In this document: one piece after another, positions 42,463 to 50,945 of the stretch
Position numbering within the stretch: position 1 is the first letter of the stretch
Layout: the number at the start of each line of letters is the position of its first letter
NCBI GenBank assembly: GCA_046349915.1
Contig: JAXMBL010000012.1
Span: forward strand, 62,001-126,000
DNA: 64,000 bases
Reading direction: 5' to 3'
DNA from: CAIXSC01 sp046349915
GTDB lineage: Bacteria > Planctomycetota > Planctomycetia > Pirellulales > Pirellulaceae
Position numbers and translations under genes: made by a program
The notes under the pieces: generated by a model
The model's database searches: none
The model's input: the letters and a program-made list of their open reading frames with translations, nothing else
What the model was told of the DNA's origin: nothing

Positions 42463-43875
42463 TTAGCGAGGATCAGTGAGGATCAGTGTTCCCACTTGAT
42501 TTCCCGTGCCCGGTTCGCCCTTGGGCAAGTCCGCTCGCCAGTAGTCAGGGAGATCCGGGATGGTTTCTCGTAAGATCTCCAATACGGCTTGCCGATCTGT
42601 GGTGCTCAGCTTGGCAAACTCAGGTTTGGCGTCGACTCCGGTGAGGATCTCGTAAAGTCGCCGATAGAAGTGATCCTTTACTTCGCCCGGAAGCGATCGA
42701 AATTGTTCGCTGTAGATCAAATAGCTGCACGGATACTTGAAGATTCGTGTCTGGAGATCGAAATCGCGCAGGGAGCGGCCCTGGCGGTCGCGGGGGCCAA
42801 GCTTAGCGAACTGTTCAGCGAACCCCGAAGTTCCCTCGACGGGCGACTCAAGGCGCGCTTCGTCGACATACAGCAAGTAGCGTAGGAGCGACTCGCCGGC
42901 ATTACGCAGCCGGCGAGTGGTGCTCTCCGACCGATGGTCGGGCTTCTCGTTGAACGCCTTGTTCAGCGCTTCGTTGTACCAAAGGGCCATGCGGGCATCG
43001 AAGCCCGAGCGAGTAATCAGGTTGTGCATGTGCGATTGGTGTTCGAGCACCAGCAGAGCCACGATATCGCTGTGAGGGACGAGGTAAGGGCGGGTGTCGA
43101 ACAAAGCTGAGAGGTCGGTGACGTTCGCGCCCGCGGCCGTGTCGAGTTTTTCCGGGTAATCTTTGTCGGTGACACAAACGTTACCCATGTGCGTGGACTT
43201 GCCGTGTTTGCCGCTGACGTACCAACCTCCCCAGCGCTGCGAGAAGGGGGATTCGTGGTTCGTTGTGAATGTGCCTGCGCTGAAGACGGGTAGACCTGCT
43301 TTGTCTGAATAGACTGATCGGACCAAGTTGCCGGGGACGTCGGAGGTCTTGGACGAGGAGTGGCAAACCAGGCAGTTATCGGTGTGGCGGACAAATCGCG
43401 GCTTGTCGGTCTTCTCTTGCGAAAGCGCGTAGAAGACGGCGCCTTGGCGAGAGTCCATGGCGGTCAGTTCCACAACGTCGCCCTGTTGGACCCAGCCGAC
43501 ATACATGTCGTCGCTAAAGTAGATGGCTCGGGGAGTGCGGGGGGAGATCCGGCTCCGTTGAAAACTGGTTTTCGAGAAGACCAGGACTTGCGACGAACGA
43601 GGGACTTGGAGGCGATCGAGTACGGCGGGCAGGTATCCGTGCTGGTCGTCGTAGGGCAGAGTGGTGGCGCCGTCATCCAGCGCCTTTTGCAGTCGAGCGA
43701 TGGGGTCGTTGACGGGCGCTTTCGAGTAATTGATCGGGTCTTGTTCGTAAGGCAGGTCGGCGTGGACGGTTTGCGGCAAGCTGGCCGCGATTCCCACCAA
43801 GGCCGCGAAAAGCAAGGCGCCCGTGACTCGGATGTACGCGGATCGGAAAAGCAGCAAGTGAATGACCCATTGCAT
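42463..43875 (-). CDS. Secreted c-type cytochrome-like protein
   Basis: 470 residues. A signal peptide region (LLLFRSAYIRVTGALLFAAL to HADLPYEQ) precedes a large mature domain with one haem motif, TDNCLVCHSSS (CxxCH). Other motifs: YFSDDMYVGWVQQGDVVELT, SPFSQRWGGWYVSGKHG and LLVLEHQSHMHNLITRSGFD, which carry further His that could be axial ligands. This looks like a large planctomycete cytochrome family of unknown role. ATG 43875 was chosen with GAGGG upstream; the frame is open to 44172. The last ten codons come from a dispersed repeat (42463-42490), so the native end may be a little earlier. Its nearest neighbour is an Rrf2 gene, 120 bp upstream and co-directional. Confidence 0.82.
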   Translation of the reverse strand: MQWVIHLLLFRSAYIRVTGALLFAALVGIAASLPQTVHADLPYEQDPINYSKAPVNDPIARLQKALDDGATTLPYDDQHGYLPAVLDRLQVPRSSQVLVFSKTSFQRSRISPRTPRAIYFSDDMYVGWVQQGDVVELTAMDSRQGAVFYALSQEKTDKPRFVRHTDNCLVCHSSSKTSDVPGNLVRSVYSDKAGLPVFSAGTFTTNHESPFSQRWGGWYVSGKHGKSTHMGNVCVTDKDYPEKLDTAAGANVTDLSALFDTRPYLVPHSDIVALLVLEHQSHMHNLITRSGFDARMALWYNEALNKAFNEKPDHRSESTTRRLRNAGESLLRYLLYVDEARLESPVEGTSGFAEQFAKLGPRDRQGRSLRDFDLQTRIFKYPCSYLIYSEQFRSLPGEVKDHFYRRLYEILTGVDAKPEFAKLSTTDRQAVLEILRETIPDLPDYWRADLPKGEPGTGNQVGTLILTDPR

Positions 43876-43994
43876 CTGATGGCCCTCGATAAGGGAAGGG
43901 ACTTGAGGGAGGGGGGGAGGCGTACTGGGGGAAGGTTTGTGTTTCTCCCCGTCGGATTCGCCCGGGTATTGGCAGGTTGTTTGCGAACCGATTG

Positions 43995-44438
43995 CTAATC
44001 GTTGCCAAGGGTGGCGGCGGGGAACTGACATAACCGCTTCGACTTGGGGGTCAACGCCATTTCGTCGATCGTCGTGGAGCGGAAGGTGGCTTCGACGGCC
44101 GCGATCATCTGGTCGATGCGGCGATGCAGTGGGCATAGTTGGTCGCGATGTTCGTCGAGTCCCAGCGGGCACTTTTCGATCCGCTTGATCGGGTCGACGG
44201 CGTTAATGACATCGAGCGCGGTGATCTGGGAGGCGGGCCGAGCCAGGCTGAAACCGCCACCCAGTCCTCGTTGGGAAACCACCAGTTCCGCTCGAGCCAG
44301 CGATTGCATCACCTTCGACAGATAGCCCGAGGGAACCTTCGTGGCGTCCGCGATATCGACCGTGGTGGCAAGCGACTCGCCACGCATGGCCAAATGCACC
44401 ATCGCTCGCAGGGCGTATTCCGCAGTTTGGGACAACAT
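43995..44438 (-). CDS. Rrf2 family transcriptional regulator
   Basis: 147-residue winged-helix regulator: MLSQTAEYALRAMVHLAMRG, then TTVDIADATKVPSGYLSKVM with recognition helix, and SQRGLGGGFSLARP, the Rrf2 wing. Cys residues in KCPLG, LCPLH and RLCQFP could bind an Fe-S cluster as in NsrR/IscR, but their spacing differs from both. It is co-directional with the cytochrome gene 120 bp downstream, which suggests a sensing or redox link (inference). Confidence 0.9.
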   Translation of the reverse strand: MLSQTAEYALRAMVHLAMRGESLATTVDIADATKVPSGYLSKVMQSLARAELVVSQRGLGGGFSLARPASQITALDVINAVDPIKRIEKCPLGLDEHRDQLCPLHRRIDQMIAAVEATFRSTTIDEMALTPKSKRLCQFPAATLGND

Positions 44439-44559
44439 GGTTTCGGCCTTTGTGTTCGAGGATCGTGGCCCCTTGGCCGCAGGTCGACTCCAGCTTCACG
44501 AGTGGTTTGTCGTCTAGCCATCCCAGGCGGCGAGCGACCCGACTCGGCTTGCCATTCTT

Positions 44560-44573
44560 GATATCTGGATATC
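44560..44573. promoter_or_regulatory. Candidate operator palindrome upstream of the Rrf2 gene
   Basis: GATATC-TG-GATATC, a pair of perfect palindromes 122 bp upstream of the Rrf2 start. Autoregulation is plausible; unproven. Confidence 0.4.
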
Positions 44574-44633
44574 GACATCCACAATGTTAGTCGTTCTGGG
44601 GTTTGCTTGTCAACTTCGCCAGTTTGCCCGCTC

Positions 44634-44718
44634 GTCCAGCTTGCCTGCCTGACCGGCCTGCAAATCTGTTCAGCCTACCCTCCTGTTCAGCTTACCTGTC
44701 TGTCCAACTTGCCTGTCT
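44634..44718 (+). repeat. 17-bp tandem repeat, 5 units
   Basis: Units in exact 17-bp register: GTCCAGCTTGCCTGCCT, a diverged second unit, GTTCAGCCTACCCTCCT, GTTCAGCTTACCTGTCT, GTCCAACTTGCCTGTCT. Pyrimidine-rich; in the 44439-44935 gap, which has no gene. Confidence 0.85.
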
Positions 44719-44935
44719 GTCCTGGAAGGTCGTTCTGAGCAGGTTGAGTTTATCGACTGGAGAGACTCTTTGGGTCGATGTATTTGGCTCGTAACTCTTG
44801 GAGTGATTGTGACGATACGACATGCGGTAGGGATAGCTGCGGGTAGACGCCTAAGACCCCCCTAAGACCCCGGCATCATCCCTCGGACAATCATTCAACT
44901 GCACGAAACAGGCGAAAAAAGCTGGAAGGCGTTTA

Positions 44936-45961
44936 ATGAAGATCTCAGCGAAAAAATGGCTGGCGGCCGTTGCGCTGTTCGCTGGTTCCCTCTTAGGGGT
45001 GGGTGCTGAAGCAGTCTATGGATTCGAACCCAACGCGAGCGGCGAATTGACGGATGACGGAGGATATATCTCTACCACTCTGGGTGGGGAAGTAACACAG
45101 CATTGCGAACCGGCTTGTGAAGCGGATTGCGATTGCGTACCGCGGTTGCTGGGGTTCATCGCCCCAAGCGATCAGTGCTTTAGCTGCTTTATCAGTCCGA
45201 TGACGAACCCGGTGTTCTTCGAGGATCCGCGAACGTTGTCGGAAGTGCGATTCATTTTCCTGAACCACGTGATTCCCAATCGAGCGCCGCTGGTGGGTGG
45301 CGATGTGCAGGTCTTGGCGGCTCAAGTGCGAGCGGCTTTGACCGACCGATTGTCGATCATTGCAACGAAAGACGGTTTCATTTTCGCGGGCGCCGACCCC
45401 GTGATCATGGACGACGGTTGGGCCGATGTGAACCTCGGTCTGAAGTACAACCTGTGGTCGGACCCCGAGTGCCAGCGGCTCTTGAGTGCCGGTTTGACAT
45501 ACGAATTGCCCATTGGATCGACGAAGGCCTTGCAAGGGAACGGGGATGGCTTGTTCCACTTGTTCTTGACGGGCGGAACGGCGTTCAGCTCTTACGGTCA
45601 CTGGATCAGTGGCGCCGGCTTCTGGCTACCGGCTGATTCGGCCGCCGAGAGTCAGGTCTTCTACTGGTCCAACCACTGGGACTGGCAGATCAACGGAGGA
45701 AATTTTTACGCTTTGACGGAAGTGAACTGGTATCACTACATGCGTTCAGGTGCGGGCGGCGTGCCTGGCCTCGAAGGCGGCGACTTGATCAACCTCGGTT
45801 CGACCGGAGTGGCGGGCAACGACATCGTGACGGGTGCGATTGGCGGCAAGTACAAGCCAACCGACTACACCGAAATTGGCGTGGCGTGGGAAGTCCCCCT
45901 GACCGATCGCCGCGATGTGCTCGACAACCGACTGACCGTGGACTGGATCATTCGGTACTAG
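44936..45961 (+). CDS. Outer-membrane beta-barrel-like protein
   Basis: 341 residues. Signal peptide MKISAKKWLAAVALFAGSLL ending near GVGAEAVYG, then a Cys-rich stretch (HCEPACEADCDCVPRLLG, QCFSCF) and a series of amphipathic strands (EVRFIFLNHVIPN, VNLGLKYNLWS, LLSAGLTYELPIG, ALTEVNWYHYMRSG, ITGAIGGKYK-like) with a C-terminal aromatic residue (RLTVDWIIRY), as in porins. ATG 44936 has GGAAGG 9 nt upstream. Probably a surface protein; substrate unknown. A hairpin with perfect 12-bp arms (46187-46198 and 46216-46227) lies about 230 bp downstream. Confidence 0.78.
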   Translation: MKISAKKWLAAVALFAGSLLGVGAEAVYGFEPNASGELTDDGGYISTTLGGEVTQHCEPACEADCDCVPRLLGFIAPSDQCFSCFISPMTNPVFFEDPRTLSEVRFIFLNHVIPNRAPLVGGDVQVLAAQVRAALTDRLSIIATKDGFIFAGADPVIMDDGWADVNLGLKYNLWSDPECQRLLSAGLTYELPIGSTKALQGNGDGLFHLFLTGGTAFSSYGHWISGAGFWLPADSAAESQVFYWSNHWDWQINGGNFYALTEVNWYHYMRSGAGGVPGLEGGDLINLGSTGVAGNDIVTGAIGGKYKPTDYTEIGVAWEVPLTDRRDVLDNRLTVDWIIRY

Positions 45962-46338
45962 TCCGTCGACAACTAGACAACTCAACCAAGTTCAGCCGCG
46001 TGCGACAGGCCACGGCTGAACTAGGAGGACGGTTGGCGACCGGATCGGTTCCTATCCTACGACTCGAAACCCAGGATTCACTCGATCTCACGGCAGCAGT
46101 AATTACCTGATCCACAGTGTGCCGAGCGGCGCAACGCCCTTACCCCGGGGCGAATGGTTCCGTCCTCCCACCGCTCGGCGCCAACCCCGCGGCTCGCCCC
46201 GATTCACGCGTCGGAGGCGAGCCGCGGTCGTTTCTAAACAGCTGGTTCGCTCGAGGGCCGGTCTCTTGCCCGAGCGGTGCGCGGGGGGTAGTTTGACGCC
46301 GAGTTGGTTTTTATGTTTTGATTTCCACCCACCCTTGG
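45962..46338. other. Gap with 12-bp inverted repeat
   Basis: Contains the hairpin CCGCGGCTCGCC (46187-46198) / GGCGAGCCGCGG (46216-46227) with a 17-nt loop, no T-run. No gene seen. Confidence 0.6.
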
Positions 46339-47079
46339 ATGCCACGGTTGCCCACGATGAACCCAGAAGTACTCGCGAAGCTCGCCAAATACGACACTCC
46401 GACGATCTGCAATGTGATTGAGTTGTTCAATGTTCGCCCGCGCAATCGGGGCTACATGGATGCTCGGATCAAGTCGAACTTCCCCGAGTTTGCTCCCGTG
46501 GTCGGTTTCGCCGCGACCGCCTGTTTTCGATCCGACGCGCCCCCCGCGGGCGGGGATGCTTACGGCAGCATCCAAAAGCAACTCGACCAATTCGCTCAGT
46601 TGCCCGGTCCCGCCATGGTCGTGTTCCAAGATCTCGATGATCCCCCGGCGGCGGCCGTCTTTGGCGAAGTGATGTGCTCGACGTACCAGGCCTTTGGCTC
46701 GGCGGGACTCATCACCAATGGCGCGGGTCGCGACCTCGAACAAGTCCGAGCGCTCAAGTACTCCGTCTTTACAGGTTCCACGATCTGCTCGCATGGCTAC
46801 TGCCACATGCTGCACCTGGGGTTGCCGGTTCGTATCGGTGGACTCATGGTTAACCAAGGCGACTTGCTGCACGGCGATGCCAACGGCGTCACCAACATTC
46901 CGATCGATCTGGCCGCGGAAGTAGCCGACGTCTCGGAGGAGTTCATCGCCACGGAAGCGATTCTGATGGACTACGTGAAGGCGCCCGGCGAGAAAACTCG
47001 AGCTCGCTACGATGAATTGCGCAAGGAATTCCAGGCCGCTGTCGCCAAGTTGACCGCTCGCGTTTCGCGGAAGGCTTAG
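46339..47079 (+). CDS. RraA family protein (putative aldolase/decarboxylase)
   Basis: 246 residues of the RraA/HMG-CHA aldolase fold (class II, metal-dependent). Conserved pattern: FGSAGLITNGAGRDLEQVRA (G-x20-R-D-x2-E type), followed by VNQGDLLHGDANGVTNIP, which carries the metal-binding Asp, and GLPVRIGGLM. Start taken at ATG 46339; ATG 46357 (MNPEVLAKLAKYDTPTICNV) is an equally possible start closer to the fold. Neither has a good ribosome binding site. No signal peptide. Family members range from RNase E regulators to aldolases; nothing here picks one. Confidence 0.86.
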   Translation: MPRLPTMNPEVLAKLAKYDTPTICNVIELFNVRPRNRGYMDARIKSNFPEFAPVVGFAATACFRSDAPPAGGDAYGSIQKQLDQFAQLPGPAMVVFQDLDDPPAAAVFGEVMCSTYQAFGSAGLITNGAGRDLEQVRALKYSVFTGSTICSHGYCHMLHLGLPVRIGGLMVNQGDLLHGDANGVTNIPIDLAAEVADVSEEFIATEAILMDYVKAPGEKTRARYDELRKEFQAAVAKLTARVSRKA

Positions 47080-47284
47080 TGCGGCCGCTGTCAGATGGGG
47101 GGCCACGGAAGGACACTGAAGGGCTTGGAAGCTAACGGCCAATAAGTGGTTTGTTGACCGAGGGCTTGTGCTTTTTGACGGCTAGGAAGATCTGGGCGAC
47201 GGGACTTTTTCCGTCGTGCATTTGAGAAAGCACTTGCTTGTTGCGGTCGAACGGGGGTGGCGGCCCGTTCTTACCGGTTTTGTG

Positions 47285-47307
47285 CGACGGACTAGAAGTC
47301 CGTTGTA
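47285..47307 (+). repeat. Dispersed palindrome (REP-like), copy 11
   Basis: CGACGGACTAGAAGTCCGTTGTA with one arm mismatch, 17 bp beyond the leuA stop. A related short hairpin CGACGGGACTTTTTCCGTCG is nearby at about 47197-47217. Confidence 0.85.
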
Positions 47308-47323
47308 CATTTTTGGAACCTGG

Positions 47324-48868
47324 CTACGTGCGGTCGGATGGGCCGTGGGCGGCGCCGAGCGCGATGCGGTTCGCGGCGTTCAGCAAGGCTTTGACCGTGG
47401 CTTCGACGGAGTCGGTCGAGACGCCGCGGCCGCGAAACGCCTTGCCTTCATGCTCGATCAGCAACGTGACGTCGGCTTGAGCGTCGTGGCCCAAGCTGGT
47501 GCTCTTCACCTGGAAGTCCTTGCAGTGCAGCTTGATGCCGGTGATACGCTCGGCGACCAAGAAGGCGGCGTCGATGGGCCCGTCCCCCTCGTTCGACTCG
47601 GCCGTCGATTCTTCTTTCCCGCGTTGAACGGTCAGTTTGGCGAACGGCTTGCGGCCTGAGCCCGAGGCGACTTCGAACGAGACGAGCGTCCACTCTTCTT
47701 GCGGCGACTCGCTCAACCGACCCTCGATCAAGGCGATCAGGTCGCCGTCGTAGACTTCCTTCTTCTTATCGCACAGACGCTTGAAGTCGTCGAACACTCG
47801 CTGCAACTGATCACCCGTCAATTCGAAGCCGAGCACGCGAGCTCGGTCGGCCAATGCCGCTCGACCGCTATGTTTGCCGAGCACGAGGTCGGTCTTCTGG
47901 AACCCGACGTCCTCGGGCGCCATGATCTCGTACGTGCGTCGTTCCTTCAGCATTCCATCTTGATGAATCCCCGCTTCGTGCGCGAATGCGTTGCGGCCGA
48001 CGATGGCCTTGTTGCGTTGCACTTGCATGCCGGTGATCGAGGAAAGCAGGCGACTGGTCGGAACGAGTCGGCGAGTGTTGATGGAGGTGTCGCAGCCGTA
48101 GAAGTCGTGACGCGTGCGGAGCGCCATGACGACCTCTTCCAACGCGCAATTGCCAGCTCGTTCGCCGATGCCGTTGATCGTGCATTCAATTTGACCGGCG
48201 CCGTTCTCCACGCCTGACAGGCTGTTGGCGACAGCCAGCCCGAGGTCATTGTGGCAATGAACGCTGATGACGGCCTGGTCGATGTTGGGCACTCGATTGC
48301 GCAGCATGGCGATGGTGGCGCCCATTTGCTGAGGCGTGGCGTAGCCGACTGTGTCGGGGATGTTGATCGTCGTGGCGCCCGCCTTGATGGCCGCCTCGAC
48401 AACTCGGCACAGGAAATCGTGTTCGGTGCGAGCGGCATCCTCGGGGGAGAACTCGATGTCGTCGCAATAACGTTTGGCTCGCTCGACGCCCGCCACGGCT
48501 CGAGCCACGATTTCGTCGGTCGTCATGCGCAGCTTGAATTCGCGATGGATGGCGCTGGTGGCGAGAAACACGTGGATACGCGACCGCGATGCGTGCTGCA
48601 ACGCTTCCCAGGCTCGATCGATATCGGCGTCGTTGCAGCGAGCGAGCCCGCAGATGACGGGACCTTTCACCACTTTGGCGATTTCCCGGACCGCTTCGAA
48701 GTCGCCCGGCGAGGCGATGGGGAAGCCGGCTTCCATGACGTCGACGCCCAGTTCCGCCAGCGCATTTGCCATTTCGAGCTTCTCGGCCAGGTTCATGCTG
48801 CAACCTGGCGACTGTTCGCCATCGCGGAGCGTGGTGTCGAAGATCAGGACGCGTCGTGAATCGGACAT
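47324..48868 (-). CDS. leuA: 2-isopropylmalate synthase
   Basis: First committed step of leucine synthesis: condenses 2-oxoisovalerate with acetyl-CoA. 514 residues, normal length. N-terminal TIM barrel signature FDTTLRDGEQSPGCSMNLAE, then VHCHNDLGLAVANSLSG with the metal-binding His pair, NGIGERAGNCALEEVVM and GRNAFAHEAGIHQDGMLKE. The C-terminal LeuA dimer/allosteric domain (about 375-510) carries leucine feedback control. ATG 48868 (MSDSRRVL) is preceded by GGGAGC. A leader peptide and a T-run hairpin lie just upstream. Confidence 0.96.
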   Translation of the reverse strand: MSDSRRVLIFDTTLRDGEQSPGCSMNLAEKLEMANALAELGVDVMEAGFPIASPGDFEAVREIAKVVKGPVICGLARCNDADIDRAWEALQHASRSRIHVFLATSAIHREFKLRMTTDEIVARAVAGVERAKRYCDDIEFSPEDAARTEHDFLCRVVEAAIKAGATTINIPDTVGYATPQQMGATIAMLRNRVPNIDQAVISVHCHNDLGLAVANSLSGVENGAGQIECTINGIGERAGNCALEEVVMALRTRHDFYGCDTSINTRRLVPTSRLLSSITGMQVQRNKAIVGRNAFAHEAGIHQDGMLKERRTYEIMAPEDVGFQKTDLVLGKHSGRAALADRARVLGFELTGDQLQRVFDDFKRLCDKKKEVYDGDLIALIEGRLSESPQEEWTLVSFEVASGSGRKPFAKLTVQRGKEESTAESNEGDGPIDAAFLVAERITGIKLHCKDFQVKSTSLGHDAQADVTLLIEHEGKAFRGRGVSTDSVEATVKALLNAANRIALGAAHGPSDRT

Positions 48869-48897
48869 GGGGAAGCTCCCAGGAAAAAACAAAAAAA

Positions 48898-48920
48898 CCC
48901 CGAAGCCTTGGGCCTCGGGG
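48898..48920 (-). terminator. Attenuator terminator hairpin upstream of leuA
   Basis: 10-bp stem (one mismatch) CCCCGAGGCC-CAA-GGCTTCGGGG, extended by AA/TT, followed on the minus strand by TTTTTTTGTTTTTT. It ends 22 nt before the leuA Shine-Dalgarno region, between leader peptide and leuA. Confidence 0.85.
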
Positions 48921-48959
48921 TTCCACAAATTTCATTTGTCGGCGGCGTGCGCACAACCC

Positions 48960-49025
48960 CTAAGGCCTGCTCAAGGCAAGCTCCAAACCCAGCAGTAGGT
49001 TGAGGGGAAGTGAACGAACGATCAT
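48960..49025 (-). CDS. leuA leader peptide, 21 aa, 8 leucines
   Basis: ATG at 49025, TAG at 48960-48962. Leucine stands at residues 6, 8, 10, 11, 12, 14, 16 and 18 of 21. It lies inside the leuA leader and ends where the antiterminator arm begins. It is a control device rather than a functional protein; no strong ribosome binding site is visible. Confidence 0.82.
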   Translation of the reverse strand: MIVRSLPLNLLLGLELALSRP

Positions 49026-49087
49026 GGTGGCAACAATTAAGGACGAACGGGAATCAAAGTCGAGATATCGGTTCACGAATCCATAGA

Positions 49088-49116
49088 ACTTTAACCACCG
49101 AGCGGAATTTGGTCAA
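49088..49116 (-). promoter_or_regulatory. leuA promoter
   Basis: On the minus strand: TTGACC (49116-49111), exactly 17-bp spacer, TAAAGT (49093-49088). The transcript would start about 55 nt before the leader peptide start codon. Confidence 0.6.
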
Positions 49117-49247
49117 GCCTCATAGGCCTTTAAGGCGGTCGCCCTCCCTGCCGCGAACCGGGGTCGATTTGCTATAGTTCCGGCTAATTAACGTCACACA
49201 GCCCGCTCGGTCGGGAACACCGGAAATCCGCGGAGAGAGAACTCATC

Positions 49248-50645
49248 ATGGCCGCTACCGCCGAATCAATGCTCGCCTGGACCCGCTCGCTGCTGGGAGT
49301 CGATGGATTCCCAGACATTTCCCTTGAGCAGTACCTGCAGGACATTCCCACGCTTGAATCGCTGAGCGATCTTCCCTCGGGAACTCCGGTGCTCGTTCGC
49401 GGTGACGTCGATTGCAAGCCGGGTGCTGCAGTGGGCCAGGGGGATATTCGGCTGCGAAGCATGAAGGAGACGTTGGACTACGGGCGAGCTCATGGTTGGA
49501 AGCAGATCGTATTCGGCCACATTGGACGCGATCAGACTGCATCGCTCGAGAAAGTCGCCAAGCGACTCGGCGAGATCCTGGGCTGTGACGTGCCGCTGAT
49601 CGTCGATTGGCTCGACCCGCAGACCAACACGGTTCGCGAGTCGGCGGTGGAAGCCGTTCGCTCGGCGCCGCCCGGTGCGGTCCTCATGCTGCAAAACGTT
49701 CGCGCGTACGAGATTGAACGAGTTCTTTGGAAGGCGAAGGAAGGTGACTTGGCGGGACTCGCCCCCGGGCTGGCTCAACTGGCCAACGAGTTCGCGACGA
49801 AGCTGAGCGACGTTTATGTGCACGAGGCTTTCTCGGCGGGCAGTCTGGATGCTTCCAGCACGGTTATTCCCGCGGCTATGCGGCGAGTGGCTTTGGGCAA
49901 GTACGAGGCCGAGCAGTTCTCGGGCCCGATGCTCCGTTGCCTGAAGGCTCAATTGGTCGTCTTCAGCGGCTTGAAGGCCGACAAGCTGGACGACATGGAC
50001 GCGATCATCCGCCGCGGACATGTGAAGAAACTGTTCGTGGCCGGTTCTCTCGCCATGTCGCTCCGCAAAGCCGACGCGCTGCTTGCCGGCAGCGACTTCC
50101 ACATTGGTCTGGCCGAACAGCCGGAGCAGTCGAAGGAGCCTTACTTCGTACCCGCCAGCCGCCTGGAGCAGGCCAAGCGAATGTTGACCGAGGGGCGCAA
50201 AGCGGGCATTGAATTCGTGCTGCCGGCCGACTTTGTGCTGACAACCGGTCAGGTCTCAGAGACCGTCGGACCTGGGAATGCTCAGATGGACGTCGGGCCG
50301 AAGACGACCGAATTGTTCTCGCGGAAGGTGGGCGAGTTCATAGAGCAGCATCGATCGGGTGCGAATGGCGCCGCCAGCGTGGCTTTCCACAATGGCGTGT
50401 TTGGCAAGTTTGAAGAAGCGCCCTTTGAGCGAGGCACTCGCGAGTTTGTGAGCGAGTTCAAGCGAATGAGAGACGCTGGGATCGAGGTTTACGTAGGTGG
50501 CGGCGAAGGAGGAACGGCGCTCGAACGCTACGGCCAGCCGGACTGGGTGTCGCACTGCTTCACGGCGGGTGGAACGGTGCTGAATGCCCTGGGCAGCGAC
50601 CCGGTCCCCTATCTTGTCGCCCTGCGGATGGCGGCCAAGGTTTGA
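49248..50645 (+). CDS. pgk: Divergent phosphoglycerate kinase
   Basis: Family member of the glycolytic kinase that transfers phosphate between 1,3-bisphosphoglycerate and ADP. 465 residues, longer than the usual ~395-415. The N-terminal ~45 residues are extra. Family motifs are present in altered form: VRGDVDCKPG in place of R-x-D-x-NVP, IVFGHIGRD in place of SHLGRP, and YVGGGEGGTALERYG plus FTAGGTVLNALGS in place of GGGDTaAA and GGGAsLELLEG. The central linker KYEAEQFSGPMLRCL and the ATP-side motifs look intact. ATG 49248 follows GGAGAGA. It may be a paralogue with other specificity; a canonical pgk could be elsewhere. Confidence 0.8.
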   Translation: MAATAESMLAWTRSLLGVDGFPDISLEQYLQDIPTLESLSDLPSGTPVLVRGDVDCKPGAAVGQGDIRLRSMKETLDYGRAHGWKQIVFGHIGRDQTASLEKVAKRLGEILGCDVPLIVDWLDPQTNTVRESAVEAVRSAPPGAVLMLQNVRAYEIERVLWKAKEGDLAGLAPGLAQLANEFATKLSDVYVHEAFSAGSLDASSTVIPAAMRRVALGKYEAEQFSGPMLRCLKAQLVVFSGLKADKLDDMDAIIRRGHVKKLFVAGSLAMSLRKADALLAGSDFHIGLAEQPEQSKEPYFVPASRLEQAKRMLTEGRKAGIEFVLPADFVLTTGQVSETVGPGNAQMDVGPKTTELFSRKVGEFIEQHRSGANGAASVAFHNGVFGKFEEAPFERGTREFVSEFKRMRDAGIEVYVGGGEGGTALERYGQPDWVSHCFTAGGTVLNALGSDPVPYLVALRMAAKV

Positions 50646-50945
50646 TCTCGCTTCGATCTCGAGGGTTGCTGGGAAATACGAGTTCGATTGGCGGGATTTT
50701 GCCGGTCGAACGGACGGTTGGCTAATGCAAGCACGCGGTCGTACGCTCTGAGGGTGAACTGCGTGGTTGGGGTGAGGCGGTAGGGCGGGGGAGTGAGGAA
50801 GGCTGGTAATTTGCAAACCGCTTAGCGGCCAGCTACAACTCATGGAAGTCCAATTTGGTTCACGGCTTTCCAGGAGGGGAGGTCGGTCCCGCCTGAGGAA
50901 GGAGCCTGCGGAAAACTCTTTTCCGGCCTCGCCGATCTACTTTCC

